From the NCBI GenBank assembly GCA_022791685.1, contig JAAVZO010000009.1, positions 1 to 32,670 of the forward strand: DNA of 32,670 nucleotides, written 5' to 3'. Positions within the stretch are counted from its first letter, which is position 1. Every line of letters begins with the position of its first letter. The notes beneath the pieces are model-generated. The model ran no database searches and was not told where the DNA came from. It worked only from the letters and a program-made list of their open reading frames with translations. This stretch comes from Clostridiales bacterium (lineage in GTDB: Bacteria > Bacillota > Clostridia > Oscillospirales > CAG-272). Positions 17,720 to 25,696 of this stretch are shown in pieces. A program made the position numbers and the translations under genes.

Positions 17720-19819
17720 CTATATTTTTATGATATCATACCAGCTGTCACAAGTAAAATCAATATGCTTTCCAAACATCTCGCAGCTGCGCTCATCACG
17801 GTCAAAGTTGGCAGCCACAATATATTCACACCCGTCTGCTCCTGATACCTTGACTGCCCTCAATCCGCCATCGCAAAAATATTCGCCTCCATTAGTCTCG
17901 TTGTCAGTTTTAAGCACAACACCAAAATCGAATATAGCTTCACCGCAGTCATACCATGACGGCGTATTGTTTCCTCCGACTATAACGCGGTCGACGCGTA
18001 GCATTCCTCGATTTTCATACACAATATTTCCGGAAAGACCACCTTTGGGAAGCGAAATATGATTTAATCCAATCGTTCGCGCACAGCCACATTCGACATG
18101 AATTCCGCCGTCCTTCATATTGTATACTAACTCAGCAGTAAGCTTCAAATCGGCAGTCAGGCTTCCATCGTGTGCAGTATATTCACGCTTTTCGCCATTA
18201 AATATGTCATTGGGAATATTGAGATTCAGCGGCTTCACATTAACGAGCCAGCAGTGGCGCAGCGCACGGCATTGCTGGAGAGTAACTACGGTTTTATCGT
18301 CCGGAAGTGCGCAGTAAACGAGCCTATTAAGCGCATTTTCATTGCTCGAATCGTTTTCCTCAAGCAGTCCTGATGTAATATACGAAAATTCCCCACCAGT
18401 TATAAATCCACCATCAAAGGTATGTCCACTGTGATTCTTAATGCTGCAATTGTTCATCACTCCACCGCCTTCAATCATGCTGACAAGGTTGAATTTAGAC
18501 TCCGCCATTGAGCTATCGATTGGAGGAACTATACTTCCCTGCGGACGCTCAGCTGCCATCCATGTAAACGCCGCCATTCGATTTTCTCCGCGAACATAAT
18601 ATGAGCCGTGATACTCGTCGCTCCAGAGCTGTGATTTTGAAGGCTTATCTGATTTATTAAATATATCAGCAAATTCACGGTGCCATAGCCACATCATCGA
18701 CAGAGTGCAGGCTCGGTCGCCTTCAAGGCGCGTGTAGTAGAGAGGTGAGCGTTCACGGAAAAGCTCGCAGCGCTCCTTTAAAAAGCTGCCATCGCCGTTA
18801 TATTCGACTTCACGCTCTACCTGAGCGAGCCAGCCGCACTCCTCACTGCTCATATCCTCGCCAAGCATATCAGATACAAGTGCAAATACTGGAGTTAGAT
18901 AATCCTGACAGTAGCAATAGCGAACTCTGGTATCTCCACCGATACGATAGAGCCGACCATCATCGAATATGCAGGTACGAACTAATTTCCATAAGTCCGC
19001 AAAATGACGATAGAGCTCGAGCGGCGCTTCGATTCCTGCCTTTTTAAAGGAGAAATGCAGCATAGCAATATTAGACAGGCATATGACCATGTATCCGACA
19101 TTCATGTAACCGTGATGGTTGAGCGCGTAGGATTCGAAGAAATTTGCGCCGACAAACCACTCGCTTACTGGTTTTCCGGCATAAATATCAGTCGATTCAC
19201 GGTCCGACGGTACAGATATCGAATTCAAGAGCATTTTTGTTCCATAACTGCGATAATCACCAACACGTGCAGCATCCGGATACATCATTGCAGTCCGGTG
19301 AAGCAGCGCACCGCTCCACAAATTGCTTTCTGGTACATTTGGACTGACTGGATCGGCATGCACCGGACGCTCATTGCAAATATAATCAGCCTCAGATATA
19401 AGTACTTCACGCAGCCGATCATTATCATGGTCGGTCATATATCCACTAATAGAATCAATACCGTGCATCATGCGCTCAATAGCCAGCGCTGCTAACCAAT
19501 GATGTCCCCATTTTACCTTATCACCATCAGTACAATGATAAGAACCAGTCACGTGCGATTCAAGCGTAAAGCGCAACATCTTCAGAGAAAGCTCGACAAG
19601 CGCGTTATGAGTATACCCGCAGCGTTCATAATCTGTTGCCAAATCTCCGGCAGCTACTGCAAACGCCGAAAATCCTTTCATATGAGTTTGAATTCCCCAA
19701 GCATTCGTTCCAGTACCGTAATATGCTAAATCTCGTCGATCAAACGGTTCTGCAACATAATCTTTCGCAGAGTATATCCAGCCTTCTATTAGCTGTTTGT
19801 AGCGATCTATGATTTCCAT
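17720..19819 (-). CDS. Uncharacterised heparinase-like alpha/alpha-toroid protein
   Basis: This 699-residue protein is not assigned to a named family with confidence. Residues 1-390 look like an alpha/alpha toroid and 400-699 like a beta-sandwich, the layout of heparinase II/III-type lyases. Conserved-looking segments are SNLWSGALLHRTAMMYP (165-181), ANFFESYALNHHGYMNVGYM (225-244) and YRIGGDTRVRYCYCQDYL (291-308). The His-rich NHHGY and the Tyr/Arg segment could be catalytic, by analogy with Asn/His/Tyr lyases. No signal peptide is seen. It starts 20 bases after the binding-protein gene stop, with AAAGG upstream, so the two are co-transcribed and probably share a substrate. Confidence 0.65.
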   Translation of the reverse strand: MEIIDRYKQLIEGWIYSAKDYVAEPFDRRDLAYYGTGTNAWGIQTHMKGFSAFAVAAGDLATDYERCGYTHNALVELSLKMLRFTLESHVTGSYHCTDGDKVKWGHHWLAALAIERMMHGIDSISGYMTDHDNDRLREVLISEADYICNERPVHADPVSPNVPESNLWSGALLHRTAMMYPDAARVGDYRSYGTKMLLNSISVPSDRESTDIYAGKPVSEWFVGANFFESYALNHHGYMNVGYMVICLSNIAMLHFSFKKAGIEAPLELYRHFADLWKLVRTCIFDDGRLYRIGGDTRVRYCYCQDYLTPVFALVSDMLGEDMSSEECGWLAQVEREVEYNGDGSFLKERCELFRERSPLYYTRLEGDRACTLSMMWLWHREFADIFNKSDKPSKSQLWSDEYHGSYYVRGENRMAAFTWMAAERPQGSIVPPIDSSMAESKFNLVSMIEGGGVMNNCSIKNHSGHTFDGGFITGGEFSYITSGLLEENDSSNENALNRLVYCALPDDKTVVTLQQCRALRHCWLVNVKPLNLNIPNDIFNGEKREYTAHDGSLTADLKLTAELVYNMKDGGIHVECGCARTIGLNHISLPKGGLSGNIVYENRGMLRVDRVIVGGNNTPSWYDCGEAIFDFGVVLKTDNETNGGEYFCDGGLRAVKVSGADGCEYIVAANFDRDERSCEMFGKHIDFTCDSWYDIIKI

Positions 19820-19838
19820 ATATTTATTAAGTAACCTT

Positions 19839-21314
19839 TCACTGTGACAGCTTTTCTAAAATTTCGTTCAATTCGGTTTCAACCTTAGTCTTAATTGAAG
19901 CGTATGCCGAAACAAAGTTATCACTTTCACCAACTGCATATTCACGAAGCATCGTCGATGAATTGCCAAAATTAAACACCGCGTTGAAATCAACTATGAC
20001 ATTTTTATAAAGCAGATCTATCATATCCTTAGAATTTTCATCTCGCGCAACCTTTTCCTTTAATACAACGCCGTGGATTTTCGGAAGTACTTCATTATAT
20101 GAAATATATGCAAGTGCTTCCATTACCGGCGCTGCCATCTCAGCACGCTGACAGGTTTTAGGAATTGCAACTCCAACCGGGAAATATGAATTGAGGTGAC
20201 TGTAATATTCGTCCTGAGCCTCGTCATATTTCGGATAAGGCAGAATAGCATAATCATCGTTCATATCACGGAAATTGAGCACACCCCACTGAATCGGCGA
20301 TGCGCAGAATAATGCCTGCGAATTCTTAAACATTGCAGTCTTATAGTCTGATACACCGACTGCCCAAGTTTTTGCAAGCTTATCAGTACAGATTACTTCT
20401 TCCGGCTTCATAATTGCGTTTAGCATGTCAAGTATATCAATTGACTTTTGAGAATCAATGTTCATCTTCACGTCGCCATTAGTACTCTTTTCAGCCATGC
20501 GCATACCACAACCGATATAGAAAGCCTTTCCCGATTCAAGAGTCATTGTCATCGGAAAACGGTCCTCCGAGTCGACCACGCCATTTGAATTCACGTCGAA
20601 ATAGATATCCTTCATCATCGAGCTCATCTTGTCTATTGTCCATTTGCTGCTATTTACAAGATCATACACACTCTCGAGCCCAAAATCCTCAGCCATATCA
20701 AGATTGGCAAAGAAAGCGTATGGTGCGTAACAGTAGCATAGCGCCATAGGACCTGAAACTGCGTATAATTTATCATTAAAAATCATAGTTTCATTCATCG
20801 ACTGACACCACCAGTCAGCAGATATATTGATTCCATCAAGCGAGCCGATATCTACAAGCATTTCGGACGCAGCAAGCGTTCCAACTCCCTCAAAAAGTGA
20901 TGTTATTATAATGTCGGCAAAATCATCGCCAGCCGATATCAGTCGTACAACATCCTTGTAAAGAGCGTTTTTATCCTCGTATGATGTATATTCAATTTTA
21001 CACTTGAACATATCACCTACGGTCATGTCGCGATTGTACATCGAGTCGTTGATTACCTCACCGTTTTCCTCTCCGGCATGAAGATTCGGACGATCGCTCG
21101 CTGAGTTTACATAAACACGAAATGTGTCGCCGCCGAAATCTTTTTTTGAAATTGTGTCAAGATAGTTTACTTCGGTAGTCGGTTCGGTCGATTTCGCTGA
21201 ATCGATCGATGAATCTTGGCTCTTGCTGTCATCAGAAGTCGACGCACAGGATGGCAACAAGATAAGTGTCGCCAATAAGGCTGCCAGAATTTTTGAGTAA
21301 GTAGATTTACACAT
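19839..21314 (-). CDS. Extracellular solute-binding lipoprotein (sugar ABC type)
   Basis: The 491-residue protein begins with a lipoprotein signal peptide and lipobox LLPSC (Cys23), followed by a Ser/Asp/Thr-rich linker (about 24-45) and a family 1-like solute-binding fold. DVNSNGVVDSED (mid-protein) looks like a calcium-binding loop, which many sugar-binding proteins have. It should be anchored outside the membrane and hand an oligosaccharide to an ABC importer, yet no permease or ATPase gene is adjacent. The frame is open 64 codons further upstream, but the ATG at 21314 has AAAGGTGA and the signal peptide. It is divergent from the AraC regulator gene. Confidence 0.88.
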   Translation of the reverse strand: MCKSTYSKILAALLATLILLPSCASTSDDSKSQDSSIDSAKSTEPTTEVNYLDTISKKDFGGDTFRVYVNSASDRPNLHAGEENGEVINDSMYNRDMTVGDMFKCKIEYTSYEDKNALYKDVVRLISAGDDFADIIITSLFEGVGTLAASEMLVDIGSLDGINISADWWCQSMNETMIFNDKLYAVSGPMALCYCYAPYAFFANLDMAEDFGLESVYDLVNSSKWTIDKMSSMMKDIYFDVNSNGVVDSEDRFPMTMTLESGKAFYIGCGMRMAEKSTNGDVKMNIDSQKSIDILDMLNAIMKPEEVICTDKLAKTWAVGVSDYKTAMFKNSQALFCASPIQWGVLNFRDMNDDYAILPYPKYDEAQDEYYSHLNSYFPVGVAIPKTCQRAEMAAPVMEALAYISYNEVLPKIHGVVLKEKVARDENSKDMIDLLYKNVIVDFNAVFNFGNSSTMLREYAVGESDNFVSAYASIKTKVETELNEILEKLSQ

Positions 21315-21339
21315 AAATATTTCACCTTTCATTTGCTTA

Positions 21340-21368
21340 TTGACATATCGAATATGTTCTGATATAAT
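21340..21368 (+). promoter_or_regulatory. Full-consensus promoter for the AraC-type gene
   Basis: TTGACA (21340-21345), exactly 17 bases and TATAAT (21363-21368). The transcript would start near 21375 and run about 95 bases before the ATG, crossing both TATGCAAT boxes. Confidence 0.85.
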
Positions 21369-21371
21369 TAT

Positions 21372-21400
21372 AATATATATAATCGCATAATAATATGCAA
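21372..21400 (-). promoter_or_regulatory. Candidate promoter of the solute-binding lipoprotein operon
   Basis: Minus-strand TTGCAT (21395-21400), 17 bases and TATATT (21372-21377). The -35 lies inside the proximal TATGCAAT box, as expected for an AraC-family activated promoter. It overlaps the space used by the regulator's promoter. Confidence 0.55.
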
Positions 21401-21432
21401 TTATTTCTGAAAGCCGCATTTTTATATGCAAT
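21394..21432. promoter_or_regulatory. Two direct TATGCAAT boxes, probable AraC-type operator
   Basis: TATGCAAT occurs at 21394-21401 and 21425-21432, in the same orientation, 31 bp apart (about three helical turns). The flanks are also alike (ATATGCAATTATT and ATATGCAATAATT). AraC-family proteins often bind such direct repeats. Confidence 0.55.
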
Positions 21433-21469
21433 AATTGAACTATAGTGAAAATTATGGAGGTTAGCACAA

Positions 21470-22381
21470 ATGCAGTATCAAAATAGCAATGTTTGCTCAC
21501 TGTCACTTACAAATGCGCTTCTAACTAAGCCAAGCTTCAAGCTCGATTTTATCAATAATATTCCTCTCGAGTGGCAAATTGTATATTCGTATACATATAC
21601 AACAGGAAAAAACATTGACAGAAACGTACAGTCATGTCATGAACAAAACTATCACGAAATTATTCTGCATCTTACCAGCGGACGAAGATTTTTCGCCCAT
21701 ACTTCGCTATATGAGCCGATGTATGGGGATATCATAATTTTTCCAGCCAATGTCATCCACCGCGGTATAAATATGCGCATTGAACCATATGAACGATACT
21801 ATATCTATATAAACCCACTATTGATGTCATATATGCCGGATAGCGAGCTTATTAAAAGATGCTTTGACACAAGCGCTCCTACCCTTGTACGTCTGCCGCA
21901 AAAGCGCCGTGATCATATTTTGTCAGAGTTTACAGGATTCCGAAATATGCACGAATTCAGTAAAAGCGAACAATTCAGACTGCGAAATACTATAATGCAG
22001 CTTTTATATGAGCTTGCAGTCGGAGAAAACAGCTATCCGCCGCCGGCAGACAAACTTTCACCGCTGCTTACAAAAATTCTTAAATATATTGAAGGTAACT
22101 ACAAAACTATTCAAACCTCCGCCGATATAGCTGCACATTTCAGTATAAGCGAATCGTATATGTCAAGGCTTTTCCGTGAGTCCCTACGCCAGTCGCCGTA
22201 TCAATATCTGCAAAATATGCGGCTTATTGAATCAAAAAGGCTTCTAAATGAAGGAATGAGCGTAACGGAAGCCTGCTTTGAATCAGGGTTCAACGATTGC
22301 TCTCACTTCATTGCATACTTCAAGCGCTGTACCGACGTAACGCCGTCTGCATATAAAAATAAACAACCGCCACGAATATAA
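21470..22381 (+). CDS. AraC-family transcriptional regulator
   Basis: This 303-residue protein has an N-terminal cupin-like sensor domain (HEQNYHEIILHLTSGRR, then YGDIIIFPANVIHRG) and a C-terminal double helix-turn-helix of about 95 residues. The latter includes SADIAAHFSISESYMSRLF and the second-helix signature EACFESGFNDCSHFIAYFKR. Such regulators bind a sugar and activate the neighbouring transport and catabolic genes. The ATG at 21470 is preceded by GGAGG. It is divergent from the binding lipoprotein gene, whose operon it probably activates, and its own transcript crosses the likely operator, suggesting autoregulation. Its stop codon lies in the loop of the terminator hairpin. Confidence 0.93.
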   Translation: MQYQNSNVCSLSLTNALLTKPSFKLDFINNIPLEWQIVYSYTYTTGKNIDRNVQSCHEQNYHEIILHLTSGRRFFAHTSLYEPMYGDIIIFPANVIHRGINMRIEPYERYYIYINPLLMSYMPDSELIKRCFDTSAPTLVRLPQKRRDHILSEFTGFRNMHEFSKSEQFRLRNTIMQLLYELAVGENSYPPPADKLSPLLTKILKYIEGNYKTIQTSADIAAHFSISESYMSRLFRESLRQSPYQYLQNMRLIESKRLLNEGMSVTEACFESGFNDCSHFIAYFKRCTDVTPSAYKNKQPPRI

Positions 22382-22395
22382 CATTCGTGGCGGTT
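22365..22395. terminator. Bidirectional terminator between araC-type gene and foldase gene
   Basis: A perfect 13-bp stem (22365-22377 and 22383-22395) is followed by TTAAAGTTTATTT on the plus strand and by GTTTATTTTT on the minus strand. It ends both the AraC-type gene and the nine-gene minus-strand operon. Confidence 0.92.
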
Positions 22396-22402
22396 TTAAA
22401 GT

Positions 22403-23461
22403 TTATTTAACGTTCGCGTTGTCGAAAATTAAATTAGGAATCTTATCCTGGAATAATATCGTCTGTTTGAGATACGGCTCGCCGTAGGTTTCGATCATGT
22501 CACTGTATCCAGCATCTTCAATATCCTGCTTCGATACTGTGAGTCCTTCCTTCTCAGCTATAGCCTGAGCGGCAAGATACTGAACAGCGATGGCCTTATA
22601 ATCCTCCATCATAGCGTCGATATACTCCTGCGTTGACTTATAATCGCTGAAGCTGGTGATATATTGTTCGAGTGTCATGCCATAATAAGACTTTGCCTCA
22701 TATGTGAGCTGGTCAAGGTCGTGATCGATAACATAGTCAATCACTGCCTGCGGGATATTGTCGCAAACTGCCGCATTGAGGATATCGTAAAATGCGTCAT
22801 TCTTCTGATAGTTAACAACAAAGTCCTTGATATCTTCGATCATAGCGTCAATTGAATCAAAGCCATAATTTGCCGCGATCTCAACCGTCAGCTCAGGAAC
22901 TATCTCATCACCCTGAATGTAATTTATCGTAGTCGAGAATACCGCGTCCTTTCCAGCAAGGTCAGGATTATTTTTGTATTCTGTCGGGAATGTTACCTCA
23001 ACATCGAAGGTCTCACCGGGCTTGTGACCGATGAGCTGCTCAAGAAAATCGTCGATATACTGAGTAACTCCAATAGTTACAGTCGTTCCGTAGCCATTGG
23101 TCGTTCCACCAGCGAACGCCACTCCATCTATCGTACCAACATAGTCAATATTGACCGAGTCACCGTCTTTTACTGCACGATCAGTTACCTTCTCATAGTC
23201 GACATAATTAGAAAGTACATATTCGATCTGATTCTGAACCTCATCCTCATCTGCAATAAATACCGACGGATCAATGTCGATACCCTTGTATTCTGGAAGA
23301 GTTACAATGTCAGCAGCTTTGATCCCGGCAAAAAATCCATTTGAATCAAGTCCTTTGCTGTAATCGAATCCTGCGTCATCATTGCTCTTGCCGCAGGCAA
23401 ATAGCTGCGTTCCGATCACTGCGGTCGCGAGTAATGCGGTAATAGGTTTTACAAATTTCAT
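22403..23461 (-). CDS. Trigger-factor-like FKBP-type foldase lipoprotein
   Basis: The 352-residue protein has a lipoprotein signal peptide with lipobox LFAC (Cys23). An FKBP-type peptidyl-prolyl isomerase domain follows (about 97-185: GDSVNIDYVGTIDG, then GTTVTIGVTQYIDDFLEQLIG, split here for length, and KPGETFDVEVTFP). A helical region at about 190-352 resembles the trigger factor C-terminal chaperone arms. It lacks the ribosome-binding domain of true trigger factor, so it is likely an extracytoplasmic foldase on the outer membrane face. Its ATG overlaps the ispE stop by one base (TAATG), with GGAG upstream. It is the last gene of the nad/aro operon. Confidence 0.85.
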   Translation of the reverse strand: MKFVKPITALLATAVIGTQLFACGKSNDDAGFDYSKGLDSNGFFAGIKAADIVTLPEYKGIDIDPSVFIADEDEVQNQIEYVLSNYVDYEKVTDRAVKDGDSVNIDYVGTIDGVAFAGGTTNGYGTTVTIGVTQYIDDFLEQLIGHKPGETFDVEVTFPTEYKNNPDLAGKDAVFSTTINYIQGDEIVPELTVEIAANYGFDSIDAMIEDIKDFVVNYQKNDAFYDILNAAVCDNIPQAVIDYVIDHDLDQLTYEAKSYYGMTLEQYITSFSDYKSTQEYIDAMMEDYKAIAVQYLAAQAIAEKEGLTVSKQDIEDAGYSDMIETYGEPYLKQTILFQDKIPNLIFDNANVK

Positions 23462-24393
23462 TATTTTTCTCCATTCACTAATTTATTTGTGATTTCATAA
23501 TAGGGTTCACATATATAGGCTGCGATCCCAGAGTCATTAAGACGCTGCTTTGTTGCTTCAGCAGTGGCAATATCCTCAAATATTCCGAATACTGACGGTC
23601 CACTTCCGCTCATAAGCGCATTAAGCGCACCGCATTCAAGCATGGTGTTCTTAAGCAGGCGTGCTTTTTCGCGCACCGGAAGTACTGCCGACTCGAATAT
23701 ATTTGATATCCCACGTGCAGTCTTGGTGAGCTCACCCTGACTCAGCAGCTGCGTGAATTCACTCACATCTGCATTGCGCTCTGCAAAATCGTACATTTCG
23801 TCAAGACGCTTGTACGCCCACGGAGTCGATACACGTTCGCCTTCACAGGCGATCAGAATATAGCAGTCGGACATTCGGGCACATGGTGAAAATATCTCAC
23901 CGATACCTCGTGTAACGCTTATGCCACGTTTTATACAAAAAGGCACATCAGCACCTATCCTACTTCCAAGCTCGCAAAGCTGCTCAACGGTCAAGCCGGA
24001 ATCATACAGACTATTAAGCCCGATAAGGGTAGTTGCAGCGTCAGTGCTTCCGCCAGCAAGTCCGGCAGCTATCGGTATATGCTTTTCAATGTGTATTGAC
24101 ACATTGTAGCTTTTTCTGCTGATAAGACTGAAAAACTCCTGTGCGGCGCGATAGCATAAATTGCTCTCGTCACAAGCGAGCTCATCAACTGAACACGATA
24201 TCGTAATACGTCGGCGATTGCGAGTACCAGCTTTATTCTCCGATTCAGTATCATGTCTTTCAAGTGTCAGCTCGTCAAACAGCGACACCGTCTGCATTAC
24301 GCTTTCAATATTGTGATATCCATCCGGCCGACGCGACTTTATATCGAGCCAGAGATTTATTTTTGCCGGGGCATTTAGTGTTATTGTTGTCAT
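23461..24393 (-). CDS. ispE: 4-diphosphocytidyl-2-C-methyl-D-erythritol kinase
   Basis: This 310-residue GHMP kinase phosphorylates CDP-methylerythritol in the MEP pathway to isoprenoid precursors. Visible motifs are the N-terminal APAKINLWLDI and RRPDGYHNIESVM, the ATP-binding PIAAGLAGGSTDAA, and the C-terminal SGSGPSVFGIF. The start at 24393 is preferred because it puts APAKIN near the N-terminus and has GGAG upstream; an ATG six codons earlier lacks a ribosome site. It lies about 97 bases after the DUF362 gene; a weak internal promoter there cannot be excluded. The following lipoprotein gene overlaps its stop. Confidence 0.95.
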   Translation of the reverse strand: MTTITLNAPAKINLWLDIKSRRPDGYHNIESVMQTVSLFDELTLERHDTESENKAGTRNRRRITISCSVDELACDESNLCYRAAQEFFSLISRKSYNVSIHIEKHIPIAAGLAGGSTDAATTLIGLNSLYDSGLTVEQLCELGSRIGADVPFCIKRGISVTRGIGEIFSPCARMSDCYILIACEGERVSTPWAYKRLDEMYDFAERNADVSEFTQLLSQGELTKTARGISNIFESAVLPVREKARLLKNTMLECGALNALMSGSGPSVFGIFEDIATAEATKQRLNDSGIAAYICEPYYEITNKLVNGEK

Positions 24394-24490
24394 TATATTG
24401 CTTATCTCCATATTTTCGATTCAAAATATGTCATTACTTATCAGTATATTTATCAAACATCAAATCTTATTCCATAGTACAGTCTAAGAC

Positions 24491-25696
24491 CTATCCGCCG
24501 ATCAGCTTAAACAACGGATTCTTTTTGATTTTTATCGCCTTGATGGGACAGAGCTCCTGACAGCAATAGCATTTTATGCAGTTGTCGTCATGAATAATCG
24601 CACGTTTTTTATTTCCGCCCTTTATCGGCATAAGCTCTATAGTCTTCTGCGGGCAGCTGCGATAGCATTCGCCGCAGCCGATACAATTCTGCTTATCGAC
24701 TACCGGACGCGGCTGTATCCATTTATATACCCGTCCGCCGCAAAGCTTTGACAGCAGCACGATAGATGAAGTATGCGCACCCTTTTTGTCGACTGAGTCC
24801 GGCAGCTTGAAGTCCTTAATTACAAAGCTGTCAAGCGGCTCGTCAGATGTGATATTGATATTATCAACATCAGCCGTAAATCCACGCGCCTTCGCCTCAT
24901 CAAGCATAATAACACCGTCAAGTCCGATTATATGCGCGGCAATGGTATCTACTGAAAATGGATTGCGCCCCGAAATAAGACAACCAACTGCCTTTGGAGT
25001 TCCGCCAGTAGGACCGTTTCCTTCCATGCCAACGATACCATCGAGCAGGTTGAAGGTCGGCTTCGAGCCGACATTATAAGCACACAGATCGACCAGCATT
25101 GAACCAAAGTCTGAATAATCCGGGAATCTCGCGTGGGTCTCTACTTTTTGGATCCCAGGTATAACGCCATAATAATTCTTGACCGTTCCGCTTAGTTTAG
25201 TCAACGCATGGCTTTTCAGCTTTGCGAGATTGACAATGACCTCCGCGTCGAGTATCGGCGATATCAATTCAAAACCGTGTGCAGTTTTTGCGTCAACGAG
25301 TGCAGCTTCACGGCTCGACGTGTCAAAATTCAGCTTTACGCCAAGTCTCGATGCGACCTCAGTGATACCACAGCTGTTGTAGAATCCCTTCAACGCTGAT
25401 TCCGTATAAAGTCCGGGTGGACTCTCGGCGATCAAAATATCCGCCGCCGATTCCTTTAAAATGCGAAGCATAGCCTCGAGCACTGCCGGATGAGTCGTAG
25501 CCGCCGCGTCAGGGCTCTTTTTCATGACGAGATTCGGCTTTACGACCACTCGCTTTCCTTTGAACATATCAGTAAGTCCAAGAGAATCAAGCTGCTTTCG
25601 TATCGTTTTTTCGAGTATATCGACATCGTAGCTTGTAATGCGGCTGAGGGCTGCCGGCTCTGATCTATCGACTCCTGGAGTAAAATTATAACTCAT
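24491..25696 (-). CDS. DUF362 protein with two [4Fe-4S] ferredoxin motifs
   Basis: This 401-residue protein has a DUF362 domain (about 45-310, including RVVVKPNLVMKKSPDAAATTHP and VNLAKLKSHALTKLSGTVKNYYG, given as two segments) followed by a bacterial ferredoxin domain. The cluster motifs are CIGCGECYRSCP and CIKCYCCQELCP, each C-x2-C-x2-C-x3-C-P, enough for two [4Fe-4S] clusters. It is probably a cytoplasmic electron carrier or Fe-S enzyme. No function is established for the family. Its ATG overlaps the nadB stop by four bases, so the two are translated together, suggesting it serves aspartate oxidation or Fe-S supply to NadA. Confidence 0.85.
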   Translation of the reverse strand: MSYNFTPGVDRSEPAALSRITSYDVDILEKTIRKQLDSLGLTDMFKGKRVVVKPNLVMKKSPDAAATTHPAVLEAMLRILKESAADILIAESPPGLYTESALKGFYNSCGITEVASRLGVKLNFDTSSREAALVDAKTAHGFELISPILDAEVIVNLAKLKSHALTKLSGTVKNYYGVIPGIQKVETHARFPDYSDFGSMLVDLCAYNVGSKPTFNLLDGIVGMEGNGPTGGTPKAVGCLISGRNPFSVDTIAAHIIGLDGVIMLDEAKARGFTADVDNINITSDEPLDSFVIKDFKLPDSVDKKGAHTSSIVLLSKLCGGRVYKWIQPRPVVDKQNCIGCGECYRSCPQKTIELMPIKGGNKKRAIIHDDNCIKCYCCQELCPIKAIKIKKNPLFKLIGG

